Notes under the pieces: generated by a model | What the model was told of the DNA's origin: nothing | What the model saw: the letters and a program-made list of their open reading frames with translations, nothing else | Database searches by the model: none | Made by a program: the position numbers and the translations under genes | Shown here: piece after piece, positions 17,493 to 26,081 of the stretch | How positions within the stretch are numbered: the first letter of the stretch is position 1 | Layout of the letters: each line of letters starts with the position of its first letter | Assembly: GCA_043747745.1 (NCBI GenBank) | Contig: JAYTOP010000039.1 | Span: 5,292 to 69,291 of the forward strand | Length of the DNA: 64,000 bases | Origin: SZAS-103 sp043747745 | GTDB lineage: Bacteria > Pseudomonadota > Gammaproteobacteria > Xanthomonadales > Xanthomonadaceae | Direction: 5' to 3'

Positions 17493-18542
17493 CTAAGTCC
17501 CAAGACGTTCCATCCGATAACTGCCATCCAGCACGCGCTGCACCCACGCGTGATTGTCGAGATACCAGTCCACCGTCTGCGCGATGCCCTGCTCGAAACC
17601 CAGCGTCGGCGCCCAGCCGAGTTCGCGCTTGAGCTTGCTCGCGTCGATCGCGTAGCGGCGGTCGTGGCCCGGGCGATCGGTCACATAGGTAATCAGCGAT
17701 TGGCGCGTGCGGCCATCGGCGAGTGGCCGGCGTTGATCGAGCAACGCGCAGATCGTCTTGACCACCACGATGTTCTGCATCTCCGCATCGCCGCCGACAT
17801 TGTAGGTCTCGCCGACGCGCCCGGCTTCGAGCACGCGCCGGATCGCCGCGCAATGGTCGGTGACATACAGCCAGTCGCGAATGTTCTTGCCGTCGCCGTA
17901 CACCGGCAACGATTCGCCAGCGAGCGCCTTCTGGATGATCAGCGGAATGAGCTTTTCCGGAAACTGGTACGGCCCGTAGTTGTTCGAGCAATTCGTGGTC
18001 AGCGTCGGCATGCCGTAGGTGTGCTGGAACGCGCGCACCAGATGGTCGGACGCGGCCTTCGATGCCGAGTACGGCGAGTTCGGCGCGTACGGAGTTTCCT
18101 CGGTGAATGCGCCGGTATCGCCAAGCGATCCGTACACCTCATCGGTGGACACTTGCAGGAAGCGGAACGCGTCCTTCGCGTCGCCATCGAGTGCGCGCCA
18201 GTAATCGCGCGCCGCTTCAAGCAACGCGAGCGTGCCGACCACGTTGGTCTGCACGAATGCGGCCGGACCGTCGATCGAACGGTCCACGTGCGATTCGGCT
18301 GCGAAATTCACGATCGCCTGCGGCCGGTGTTCGGCGAGCAGCTTCGCGACCAGCGCACCGTCGCCGATATCGCCGTGCACGAAGATGTGATCCGCATTGC
18401 CGTCGAGTGCGGCGAGCGTGTCGCGATTGCCCGCGTAGGTCAGCGCGTCGAGATTGACCACGCGCACGCCCGACGCGACCGCGTCGAGCACGAAATTGCC
18501 GCCGATGAAGCCGGCACCGCCGGTAACAAGCCAAGTCTGCAT
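17493..18542 (-). CDS. rmlB: dTDP-glucose 4,6-dehydratase RmlB
   Basis: The 349-residue protein is an extended SDR with the NAD-binding GGAGFIGGNF at the start, VSTDEVYGSLGD (Thr-Asp-Glu catalytic group) near residue 130 and the YSASKAASD motif (Tyr and Lys) near 165. It converts dTDP-glucose to dTDP-4-keto-6-deoxyglucose. The ATG at 18542 gives the expected N-terminus MQTWLVTGGAG. It starts 7 bp after the ssb stop, so rml transcription could partly come from the ssb promoter. Confidence 0.96.
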   Translation of the reverse strand: MQTWLVTGGAGFIGGNFVLDAVASGVRVVNLDALTYAGNRDTLAALDGNADHIFVHGDIGDGALVAKLLAEHRPQAIVNFAAESHVDRSIDGPAAFVQTNVVGTLALLEAARDYWRALDGDAKDAFRFLQVSTDEVYGSLGDTGAFTEETPYAPNSPYSASKAASDHLVRAFQHTYGMPTLTTNCSNNYGPYQFPEKLIPLIIQKALAGESLPVYGDGKNIRDWLYVTDHCAAIRRVLEAGRVGETYNVGGDAEMQNIVVVKTICALLDQRRPLADGRTRQSLITYVTDRPGHDRRYAIDASKLKRELGWAPTLGFEQGIAQTVDWYLDNHAWVQRVLDGSYRMERLGT

Positions 18543-18549
18543 GCGCGCC

Positions 18550-19062
18550 TCAGAACGGAATATCGTCGTCGTGAAAATCGTTGTCCATCGGCGCAGGCGC
18601 AGGGCGTGCTGATCGCTCGCCGCCGCCATACGCGCCGCCACCCGAAGGTGCGCGCGCTGGTGCGCGTTCGGAACGCTCGCCGCCGCTTTCCGGCCGTGCA
18701 GCACTTCCGCTATCACGACTGCCATCCGGGCGTCCGCCCAGCATCTGCATCTCGTTCGCGATGATGTCGGTCGAATATTTCTCGACGCCGGCCTTGTCGG
18801 TGTACTTCTCGGTGCGCAGCGAACCCTCGATGTAGACCTGCGAGCCCTTCTTCAGGTACTCGCCCGCGATCTCCGCCAGCCGCCCGAAGAACTTCACCCG
18901 GTGCCACTCGGTGCGTTCCTGCTTCTCGCCGTTCTTGTCCTTCCACGACTCGTTCGTGGCGACGCTGACCGACGCCAGCGCCGACCCGCTCTGCGCGTAG
19001 CGCACTTCCGGGTCCTTGCCCAGCGTACCGATCAGGATGACTTTATTCACGCCACGTGCCAT
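18550..19062 (-). CDS. ssb: Single-stranded DNA-binding protein
   Basis: The 170-residue protein has the full bacterial SSB plan: an OB fold at residues 1-112 starting MARGVNKVILIGTLGKDPEV, a Gly/Arg/Pro/Ser-rich linker, and the acidic tip DDDIPF that recruits repair and replication partners. It coats single-stranded DNA as a tetramer. It is divergent from ispB and lies directly upstream of rmlB, an unusual partner. Confidence 0.97.
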   Translation of the reverse strand: MARGVNKVILIGTLGKDPEVRYAQSGSALASVSVATNESWKDKNGEKQERTEWHRVKFFGRLAEIAGEYLKKGSQVYIEGSLRTEKYTDKAGVEKYSTDIIANEMQMLGGRPDGSRDSGSAARPESGGERSERAPARAPSGGGAYGGGERSARPAPAPMDNDFHDDDIPF

Positions 19063-19137
19063 GCCCAGGTTCCCTGCCGAATTGAGGCGTGCAGAATAAC
19101 ACCCTGCCGCCGCGCCCTGCGCTGCGAGCCACCCGGC

Positions 19138-19143
19138 TATAAT
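19138..19143 (+). promoter_or_regulatory. -10 box (TATAAT) of the ispB promoter
   Basis: A perfect consensus TATAAT stands 26 bases before the ispB ATG in the ssb-ispB divergent region. The expected -35 position (CCCTGC) is poor, as is common in this high-GC group. Confidence 0.55.
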
Positions 19144-19169
19144 TCCGCCACCCCACGCCGCTGCTGCCG

Positions 19170-20192
19170 ATGACCCCCGACGCCCTGACCGACCATCGCC
19201 TCGACACCGGCTCCAGCCCGGCTCTGGCCCTGCCCGCGATCCAGGAACTCACGGCCAATGACATGGCTGCGGTCAACGTGCTGATCCGTCGCCGGCTCGC
19301 TTCCGACGTGGTTCTGGTCAACCTGATCGGCGAGCACATCATCGCGGCGGGCGGCAAGCGCCTGCGGCCGATGCTGGTCCTGCTGGCCGCGCGGGCCCTT
19401 GGCTATCGCGGCGGCGACCACCACCAGCTCGCGGCGATCATCGAGTTCATCCACACCGCGACCCTGCTGCACGACGACGTGGTCGACGAATCCGACCTGC
19501 GGCGCGGCCGCAAGACCGCGAACGCGCTGTGGGGCAATGCGCCGAGCGTGCTGGTCGGCGATTTCCTGTATTCGCGCAGCTTCCAGCTGATGGTCGAACT
19601 CAACAGCGCCGAGATCATGCGCGTGCTCGCGAACACGACCAATGCGATCGCCGAGGGCGAGGTGCTGCAACTGCTGCACGTGCGCAATCCGGATACCGAC
19701 GAAGCCGCCTACCTGCAGGTGATCGAACGCAAGACTGCGGTCTTGTTCGCTGCCGCGACGCGCCTGGGCGCACTGCTCGCGGGCGCCGACGCGAAGACGC
19801 AGCAGGCGCTGCACGACTACGGGCTGCAACTCGGTTTCGCGTTCCAGATCGCCGACGACGTACTCGACTACACCGCCGACGCAGACAGCTTGGGGAAAAA
19901 TCTCGGCGACGACCTCGCCGAAGGCAAGGCCACCCTGCCCCTCATCCATGCGCTCGCGCACACAGACGAAGCGACGCGCACGCAGATGCAGGCGGCCGTG
20001 CGCTCCGGCGACATCGATGCGATGCCGATGATCCTGCAGGCGATCCGCGCGACCGGCGGCCTCGACTACAGCGCCGCGAAGGCGCGCGAACATGCGCGGC
20101 GTGCGGAAGCCGCGCTGCGCGGATTGCCGGATTCGCCGTGGCTGGCGGCGCTGCATGGGCTGGCGCGGTATGCGATCGAGCGGGATCGTTGA
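19170..20192 (+). CDS. ispB: Polyprenyl (octaprenyl) diphosphate synthase
   Basis: The 340-residue trans-prenyltransferase has both aspartate-rich motifs: LLHDDVVDESDLRRG (first, near residue 100) and FQIADDVLDYTADAD (second, near 225), plus GGKRLRPMLV near residue 50. It builds the isoprenoid tail of ubiquinone from FPP and IPP. The residues before the first DDxxD are small, which fits a long chain such as C40; chain length cannot be read exactly. Confidence 0.95.
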   Translation: MTPDALTDHRLDTGSSPALALPAIQELTANDMAAVNVLIRRRLASDVVLVNLIGEHIIAAGGKRLRPMLVLLAARALGYRGGDHHQLAAIIEFIHTATLLHDDVVDESDLRRGRKTANALWGNAPSVLVGDFLYSRSFQLMVELNSAEIMRVLANTTNAIAEGEVLQLLHVRNPDTDEAAYLQVIERKTAVLFAAATRLGALLAGADAKTQQALHDYGLQLGFAFQIADDVLDYTADADSLGKNLGDDLAEGKATLPLIHALAHTDEATRTQMQAAVRSGDIDAMPMILQAIRATGGLDYSAAKAREHARRAEAALRGLPDSPWLAALHGLARYAIERDR

Positions 20193-20212
20193 CCAAAGCT
20201 GCCGAAAACCAC

Positions 20213-22114
20213 ATGCCAATCAAACTCGTTGCATTCCGGTCCGGGGCAATGGTTGCAGCAGCGCTCCTGCTCACGGCCTCCATCTACGCTGCCGGCATGG
20301 GCGGAAACTTCATTTACGATGACCTGCCTTTCATCGCAGGGAACGAAGGGCTGCGTGTCGCGCACTCCACTTTCCACGCCTGGATGCGTGCAGCGTTGTC
20401 GTTTCCAGAAGCTCACCAAGGCCGCTGGCTCGGCATGTTGAGTTTTGCGCTGAACGAATATTTCTCCGGTCTCGCTGTCGTCCCGTTCAAGTTGACGAAC
20501 CTCGCGATCCATCTCCTCAATGGCGTGCTGCTTTACGCGATGCTGCGCCGCCTGTTCGCGTTGGCCGCATGCAAGGGGGGTGTCGCATCATCGGCCAGCC
20601 TTCCATGGATGGCGCTGGCGGTCACCACGGCCTGGATGGTTCTGCCGATCAACCTCACGTCGGTGCTGTATGTCACCCAGCGTTTCGAGTCGCTTTGCCA
20701 GTCGTTCGTGCTGTTGGGACTGGCCGGATATTTCGCGGCACGCCTGCGCCATCTCATGGCAGGCGGATCCGCCTGGCCGATGGCAGTCTGGTTGCTGGGC
20801 GCGACAGCTGCCGGCTGCGCCGTGAAGGAGTCAGCGATCCTGCTGCCCCTTTATGCGCTGATCGCCGATGCCGCACTGACAGGATTGGTGGATGGGACGG
20901 GACGACGATCCCGCGCGTTGGTCGTGTTATATGCAGCGACGCTGGGCGTGCCGATGGTCGCAGGGATGGTATGGCTGCTGCTGTGGATCTTCGGACCGAC
21001 CACCTATTCGATGAATTTCGGCACGATGCAGCGCCTGTACACCGAGGCGCGCGTCCTTGTCGATTACCTCCAGTGGACGCTATGGCCGCGACTGGACCAG
21101 TTCGCGCTGATCCATGACGACTACGCGCTATCGCAGGGATTGTTCAAGCCACTGTCGACAGCATTGAGCATGCTGATGCTCGCGGGCCTGGGCGCCATCG
21201 CGTGGGCCGTCCGCCGCAGTGTGCCGCTGGCCACTATCGGGATCTCCTGGTTCTTCGCAGGACACCTGATGACCGCCACGGTCATCCCGCTGGACCTGGT
21301 CTTCGAGCATCGCAATTATTTTCCGTCGATCGGGGTACTGCTTGCGACAGCATCGCTCGGTGCAACGCTGGCAAAAGATGGCCGGATCCGCGCACTCATG
21401 TCGGTAGTCGCGATCCTGCTCGTCGTGCGTGCCGCGCAGATCACGGCACGCCGCGCATACGAGTGGGGCGATGGCTGGCGCTTCGCATTGGCCGAAGCCG
21501 TGCATCGGCCCTTGTCGTCGGATGCGCAATACGCTTTCGCCGTGGCCTTGTCGCAAGGTGCGAGTGGAATACGGGTCACGCAGGAACAAGTCGAAACCGT
21601 GCTCGCGCATGCAGCGCGCCTGCCCGGTGCCAGCATCGCCCCGGAAGCTACATTGATCATCGGCCGCGCAAAGCTCAAGCAGGCGATCGATCCGGACTGG
21701 TGGCGCTCGCTGGTCGGCAAACTGGAGTCGCACCCTCCTTCGACTACCGACATCAATGCCTTGAACGGCCTGCTTCAATGCCGCCTGCAACGTCTGTGCA
21801 CGGATACGCAGCCGTTGCTGGATGCCTGCATGGCAGCACTCTCCCGCGGTGCGCCGGCGGCACCACTGCTATCCGGCTATGCTGATTTCGCCATGGACGA
21901 CCTGCACGAACCGGCCATGGCCGAACGCGCGCTACGCGATGCGCTGGCGGCGCGGCCGGATGGCGCACTCTATCGCGTGAAGCTCATCAGGCTCCTGCGC
22001 GCCGAGCATCGCATTCCCGAGGCGCAGGCGGAGACGGCCAAGCTGCGGGCGGCCAACAGGTTCGGCGAACTCGACGCAATGATCGCGGACCTTGATGCCC
22101 AGATGGCAAGGTGA
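20213..22114 (+). CDS. Large polytopic membrane protein with soluble C-terminal part
   Basis: The 633-residue protein has about ten membrane helices in residues 1-420, then a soluble helical C-terminal region with TPR-like alpha-helical character (FAMDDLHEPAMAERALRDAL, LIRLLRAEHRIPEAQAETAK). An N-terminal loop reads NFIYDDLPFIAGNEG, and the conserved HLLNGVLLY block is typical of large membrane proteins related to the PMT/TMTC-type glycosyltransferase-like fold. The acidic DD in the first loop is the position of the catalytic acid in that fold. Function is inferred as envelope glycan or lipid-linked sugar handling at best. It follows ispB by 20 bp. Confidence 0.7.
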   Translation: MPIKLVAFRSGAMVAAALLLTASIYAAGMGGNFIYDDLPFIAGNEGLRVAHSTFHAWMRAALSFPEAHQGRWLGMLSFALNEYFSGLAVVPFKLTNLAIHLLNGVLLYAMLRRLFALAACKGGVASSASLPWMALAVTTAWMVLPINLTSVLYVTQRFESLCQSFVLLGLAGYFAARLRHLMAGGSAWPMAVWLLGATAAGCAVKESAILLPLYALIADAALTGLVDGTGRRSRALVVLYAATLGVPMVAGMVWLLLWIFGPTTYSMNFGTMQRLYTEARVLVDYLQWTLWPRLDQFALIHDDYALSQGLFKPLSTALSMLMLAGLGAIAWAVRRSVPLATIGISWFFAGHLMTATVIPLDLVFEHRNYFPSIGVLLATASLGATLAKDGRIRALMSVVAILLVVRAAQITARRAYEWGDGWRFALAEAVHRPLSSDAQYAFAVALSQGASGIRVTQEQVETVLAHAARLPGASIAPEATLIIGRAKLKQAIDPDWWRSLVGKLESHPPSTTDINALNGLLQCRLQRLCTDTQPLLDACMAALSRGAPAAPLLSGYADFAMDDLHEPAMAERALRDALAARPDGALYRVKLIRLLRAEHRIPEAQAETAKLRAANRFGELDAMIADLDAQMAR

Positions 22115-22274
22115 GGCTTCCAGCAATGACTTGCTCTCGCTCCACTCACCGGCATCCAGGCTGCGATCAAGCATTCCAAAAGACAACGGTTGGGCGGGCT
22201 TGCAACGAAAGCATGGAAGCATCCCATCGCTTTAGGTTTGCCACATATATCAGTGCGAAGGCCGGGATGCCAAT

Positions 22275-22318
22275 CCCAGCGTTGTTCGATCAACAAAAGC
22301 GCTGGGTTTGAACCCAGC
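22275..22318 (+). terminator. Two alternative hairpins after the membrane protein gene
   Basis: CCCAGCG (22275-22281) pairs with CGCTGGG (22300-22306), with inner TTGTT/AACAA. The right arm also belongs to a second perfect dyad, GCTGGGTT/AACCCAGC at 22301-22318. The two folds exclude each other. The first is followed by TTTG, so it may end transcription of the upstream gene. Confidence 0.4.
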
Positions 22319-22321
22319 CTA

Positions 22322-22410
22322 CAAACTTGCTCGCTTCCGTGTCGTACATGCGACACGACGAATGCGCTTCGGTCGAATAGTGCACGGCGCCGTCGATGCT
22401 GACGAATTGC
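22322..22410 (-). pseudogene. Decayed fragment of a dienelactone-hydrolase gene
   Basis: Read on the minus strand this stretch gives QFVSIDGAVHYSTEAH and then CRMYDTEASK, which parallels QFVNIGGAVHCFTETEAH and CMYDAKASG in the intact gene at 23820-24599, including the catalytic His context. Flanking sequence no longer matches, and no start or full domain remains. It is a remnant of a duplicated copy, about 1.4 kb from the intact one. Confidence 0.65.
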
Positions 22411-22464
22411 CTGGCGGTGCCGCCGCCCTGGGCACTTCACGATGACGCTCTTGAAATTCGGCCC

Positions 22465-23535
22465 TTAGTTCTTCACCAACTCCACCCGCCGGTTCTTCGC
22501 ACGTCCTTCCTCGGTATCGTTCGTCGCCAACGGCGAACCCATCCCCGCGCCGCTCGGCACGAGGCGCGAGGCGTCGATCGCGTAGTCCTCGACCAGCGCG
22601 TTCGTCACCGCGTCTGCGCGACGCTTCGACAGCGCGAGGTTCGGTGCGGCTCCGCCGACGTTGTCGGTATAGCCGACCACGCCGATCTTCAATGTCGGCT
22701 GGCCCTTCAGCAACGCGGCGATCTGGTCGAGGGTCGGCTTGGATTCGGGCTTGACCACCGACTTGTTGGTGTCGAAATAGATGCCGTACAGCGCGATCTT
22801 GCCGGTGGCGGCGATCGACTTCGCCATGTCGCTCGCGCTGACCGTCACCATCTTCTTCTCGCGCGCCTTCGGCTCGATCGCGATCACCATCGTCACGGTG
22901 CGTTGGTTGAACGCCTTGCAGTACAGATCGTCGCCGACCGTGTACGTCAGCACCGCCAACGTCGCCTGGCTGCCGTCCGCCGGCAGCGCCGCGACCATGT
23001 AACGCTGTTCCTTGACGTCGCGGGTACTCGCGCAATTGCCGTTGCTGAAGGCCGCTGCCTTCACGCGTTCGTGCGGATAGAGTTTTTCCAGCAGGCCCTG
23101 GGTGCCGCCGCCATGGTCGTTGCCCTTCATGTCGCCGCCGCAGTCGGTGTCCTTGCACGCGTACAGCACCTTGCCGCCGCCTGCCTCGACTTCATCCTGG
23201 TAGTTGCGGATCACCTCGAGCGGCGAGCGGTCGGCCGGCGCGAGATACAGGATGCGCGTGTAGACGCCTTCGACGTTCGCTTTCTTGTCCGCTTCGACCA
23301 CGCGGTTATTCTGCGCATCGTGCGTGTCGGCGTCCGCGACAGGCTTGAGTTTCGACAGCGGGAAGCTCGCCTCGTCGAAACCCTTGTGGTCGTAGTTGAC
23401 GATGAACGAACCTTCGTAGCGCTTCAGGAAGGGCAGGTCCTTGCTGCCGGCATCGTCCTTCCTGGGGACAATGGCATCGGCAAAAACATTCATCGAAAGC
23501 GACATCAGCAAGAGGGCGAAGAGCGTGCGGGCCAT
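22465..23535 (-). CDS. OmpA-family outer-membrane protein
   Basis: The 356-residue protein has a signal peptide (MARTLFALLLMSLSMNVFAD), an N-terminal region of unknown fold, and a C-terminal OmpA-like peptidoglycan-binding domain from about residue 240 (IYFDTNKSVVKPESKPTL, GYTDNVGGAAPNLALSKRRA, ending KNRRVELVKN). The conserved Asp and Arg that hold diaminopimelate are present in TDNVG and LSKRRA. It probably links the outer membrane to the cell wall. The ATG at 23535 has GGAAA upstream; 23547 lacks a site. Confidence 0.88.
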   Translation of the reverse strand: MARTLFALLLMSLSMNVFADAIVPRKDDAGSKDLPFLKRYEGSFIVNYDHKGFDEASFPLSKLKPVADADTHDAQNNRVVEADKKANVEGVYTRILYLAPADRSPLEVIRNYQDEVEAGGGKVLYACKDTDCGGDMKGNDHGGGTQGLLEKLYPHERVKAAAFSNGNCASTRDVKEQRYMVAALPADGSQATLAVLTYTVGDDLYCKAFNQRTVTMVIAIEPKAREKKMVTVSASDMAKSIAATGKIALYGIYFDTNKSVVKPESKPTLDQIAALLKGQPTLKIGVVGYTDNVGGAAPNLALSKRRADAVTNALVEDYAIDASRLVPSGAGMGSPLATNDTEEGRAKNRRVELVKN

Positions 23536-23623
23536 CGGGTTTTCCATGATTTGGTGAGTTCGCGAGAGCATACGCAGGAATCGACGGAAAGCGGACATGG
23601 CGGCGTGCCGTCGAAGGCGATGC

Positions 23624-23815
23624 ATGGGTTGGCGCTACGACGCGCTGTTCACGGCGTCGATGCACAAGCACGTCGCCAGCGCTCAGCCGCAGCCGTTGCA
23701 GGACGGGCGCTGCGTCGTCATCCGGGACGACGCTAATACGGAGTACTCGTTCAAGTTCACGTACATCGCCGGGGAGGGTTACCGGGTCACGTCGTATTCC
23801 ATCGGCCCGCTGTAG
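23624..23815 (+). CDS. Small hypothetical protein, possible gene remnant
   Basis: A 63-residue frame starts at ATG 23624 (AAGG 6 bases upstream) and ends 4 bases before the convergent hydrolase gene. The middle (ALFTASMHKHVASAQPQPL, then VVIRDDANTEYSFKFTYI) looks like a real protein segment with beta-strand character, but it matches no family I recognise and has no signal peptide. It may be the end of a truncated gene. The frame is also open upstream to 23597. Confidence 0.35.
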   Translation: MGWRYDALFTASMHKHVASAQPQPLQDGRCVVIRDDANTEYSFKFTYIAGEGYRVTSYSIGPL

Positions 23816-23819
23816 CCAA

Positions 23820-24599
23820 CTACTTCCTGGCGAACGACTCGTCGAAGAACGCGCGCATCATCCGGTAGCCGCGCCCGCTCGCTTTCGCGTCGTACATGCA
23901 TCCGGGCGCATGCGCTTCGGTTTCGGTGAAGCAATGCACCGCGCCGCCGATGTTGACGAATTGCCAGTCGGTACCGCTTGCGCGCAGCTCGGCGAAAAAC
24001 TTGTCGGTGTCCGGCCATGCGCCCTGGTCGTCGGCTCCGTTGAGCACGAGCAACCGCGACTTGATGTTCTTCGCGTTCGCGGCGTCGTCAGGATTCAGGC
24101 CCGCGTGAAAACTCACGACACCGCCACTCGGCACGGTGCCGCTGCGCGCGAGGTCGAGCACCGCCGAACCGCCAAAGCAGAAACCGATCGCGCCGAGCCG
24201 CGCCATGTCGATCGGTGCCTTCCCGCCCTGCGTCTTGAGCGCATTCCATGCTGCATTGACGCGCGCCATCATCAGCTTGCGATCGCCGTAGAACGGTTTC
24301 ACCGCCGCCCTGGACGCGGCGTCGTCAGCGGGACGCACATCCTTGCCGTACATGTCCGCGAGCAGGACCACGTAGTCCTTGCCGGCGATTATCTTCGCCT
24401 TCGCGATGGCGATGGCGTTGACGCCATGCCAGTTCGGCACCATCAGCAGGCCAGGTCGCTTCGCGCTGATCGCGTCGTCCCAGATCAGGTAGCCGGAGAG
24501 TTCGGTGGTGCCGTCCTTCCAGTTCACGGGTTCGGCGCGCGGCGCGGCGAAGGCCGGCGCGGAGAGAAGCAGCAGGAACAACAAGGCGAGCATGCGCAT
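23820..24599 (-). CDS. Dienelactone hydrolase family protein, secreted
   Basis: The 259-residue alpha/beta hydrolase has a signal peptide (MRMLALLFLLLLSAPAFA) and the DLH features: nucleophile Cys about 141 in GFCFGG, an Asp in LNGADDQGAWPD and His about 222 in GGAVHCFTE. The Cys nucleophile distinguishes the family from serine esterases. The natural substrate of these periplasmic members is unknown. A decayed second copy lies at 22322-22410. Confidence 0.9.
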   Translation of the reverse strand: MRMLALLFLLLLSAPAFAAPRAEPVNWKDGTTELSGYLIWDDAISAKRPGLLMVPNWHGVNAIAIAKAKIIAGKDYVVLLADMYGKDVRPADDAASRAAVKPFYGDRKLMMARVNAAWNALKTQGGKAPIDMARLGAIGFCFGGSAVLDLARSGTVPSGGVVSFHAGLNPDDAANAKNIKSRLLVLNGADDQGAWPDTDKFFAELRASGTDWQFVNIGGAVHCFTETEAHAPGCMYDAKASGRGYRMMRAFFDESFARK

Positions 24600-24677
24600 G
24601 ACCGTATCTCCGGATGGGAACGCGGGAAGCTTACGCGCCTGTCATCCCGAGTGCAGCGCGGAGCGATCCTACATGCC

Positions 24678-26081
24678 TCATGCGATGCCGAGTCCCGGGA
24701 TGCGGCTGATGGTGTCCGGGTCGAAGCCGGATCGCGCCGCAAAATCGCGACCACGCGCTGCGTAGTCGGTGTATGCGCCGAAGCTCGGTGCGCCCGGCGA
24801 GAGCAGGATCGTGCCGCCGTCCGGCAGGGCAGCACGCGCAAGCGCGATCGCTTCGGCCAGGTCGTGCGCGGAATCCAGCCGCAGCACACCAGCATCGGCC
24901 AGCGATTGCAGAGCGGCATGGATGCGCGGACCGTTCTGGCCCATCGTGATGACGGCATGCGCCGGCTTGGTGCGCATGCGCTCAACGAACGGAGCCCAGT
25001 CCACGCCGCGGTCGTAGCCGCCCACGAGGATCGCGACTTTCTCATCCGCGTGGCAATCGAGCGCGGCGATGCTCGCATGCGGCGTGGTGCTGATCGAATC
25101 GTTGACGTAGCGCATGCCATCGCGTTCGCCGAACGGCTGCAACCGGTGTGGCAATGGCTGGAAGGTCATGACATGCGCCGCGAGCGCCCGCGCATCGACG
25201 CCGAGCGCATCGATCGCTGCCAGCGCCGCGCACAGGTTCCAGAGGTTGTGGCGGCCAGGCAGCGGGATGTCCTGCGTCTCCATGACGCGCTCGTTGCCCC
25301 GATACAGTTGCGCATCGAGCAGGTGCCAGCCGCTCGGCGCGTTGAACCAGCGGATTTCCCAATCGGGAAGCTCGAGTGCGGCCAAGGTCGGATCGAGCGC
25401 ATTGAGCACCGCGATGCGCGGGCGCGCTTCAGTGAACAGAGCGAGTTTGTCGGCGACGTAGCGCGCCTCATTGCCGTGCCAGTCGAGGTGTTCCGGGTAC
25501 ACGTTCAGGCCGACCGCGACATCCGGCTGCACGCCCGAATCGGCGACATCGCGCGTCTGGTAGCTCGACAGTTCGATCGCCCAGATCAACTCCGATTGGA
25601 GCTGCGGCGACTGTGGCGGATCGAGCAATTCCAGCAGCGGCATGCCGATGTTGCCCGCGAGCGCCGTGCGATGGTGGCCGGCACGCAACAGGTGCGCGAC
25701 CAGCGCGGTCGTCGTGCTCTTGCCCTTGGTGCCGGTGACGCACACGGTGCGCGCATCGGGGTGCTCCGCGAACCACAGCGCGCTGCCGCCGATGAAACGG
25801 GTGCCGCCTGCGATGGCTTCTTCGACCTCGGAACGATACGGGCTGATGCCCGGCGATTTCACCACGACATCGAACGACGACAGTGCATCCGCATCGGCCT
25901 GCGATGAAGCCCGCAGCAACGGATCATCCAGTGCGCGCACGTCGACCGCTTCGGCCTCGCTGCAAATCGCTGTCAATTCCAGCATCGGCAGCCGCGAACG
26001 CAGCGCCGCATGGGCTGCGCGGGACTCGCGACCCCAGCCCCAGAGCGCAATGCGGCGCCCGTCAAGTTCCGAAATGCGCAC
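24678..26081 (-). CDS. murD2: UDP-MurNAc-L-alanine--L-glutamate ligase MurD2
   Basis: The 467-residue Mur ligase has the P-loop VTGTKGKSTTT near residue 115, central ligase blocks (YPEHLDWHGNEARYVADKLA) and the C-terminal YVNDSISTTPHASIAAL block. In Xanthomonas, MurD2 adds L-glutamate, not D-glutamate, to UDP-MurNAc-L-Ala, and MurL then inverts it. The adjacency of murL identifies this as MurD2 rather than ordinary MurD. The GTG at 26081 gives (M)RISELDGRRIALWGWG and overlaps the murL 3' end by 20 bases, so translation is coupled. Confidence 0.9.
   Translation of the reverse strand: MRISELDGRRIALWGWGRESRAAHAALRSRLPMLELTAICSEAEAVDVRALDDPLLRASSQADADALSSFDVVVKSPGISPYRSEVEEAIAGGTRFIGGSALWFAEHPDARTVCVTGTKGKSTTTALVAHLLRAGHHRTALAGNIGMPLLELLDPPQSPQLQSELIWAIELSSYQTRDVADSGVQPDVAVGLNVYPEHLDWHGNEARYVADKLALFTEARPRIAVLNALDPTLAALELPDWEIRWFNAPSGWHLLDAQLYRGNERVMETQDIPLPGRHNLWNLCAALAAIDALGVDARALAAHVMTFQPLPHRLQPFGERDGMRYVNDSISTTPHASIAALDCHADEKVAILVGGYDRGVDWAPFVERMRTKPAHAVITMGQNGPRIHAALQSLADAGVLRLDSAHDLAEAIALARAALPDGGTILLSPGAPSFGAYTDYAARGRDFAARSGFDPDTISRIPGLGIA

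Larger units (their letters stand above)
22115..22464. other. Gene-free region with hairpins and a gene remnant
   Basis: This 350-bp gap holds a pair of overlapping dyads at 22275-22318 and a decayed piece of a dienelactone-hydrolase gene at 22322-22410. No intact frame was recognised in it. Confidence 0.6.

Noticed and set aside
24640..24677. GTCATCCCGAG sequence as another REP copy
   Set aside because: Only the first bases resemble the 17.4-kb unit; the palindromic stem is absent.
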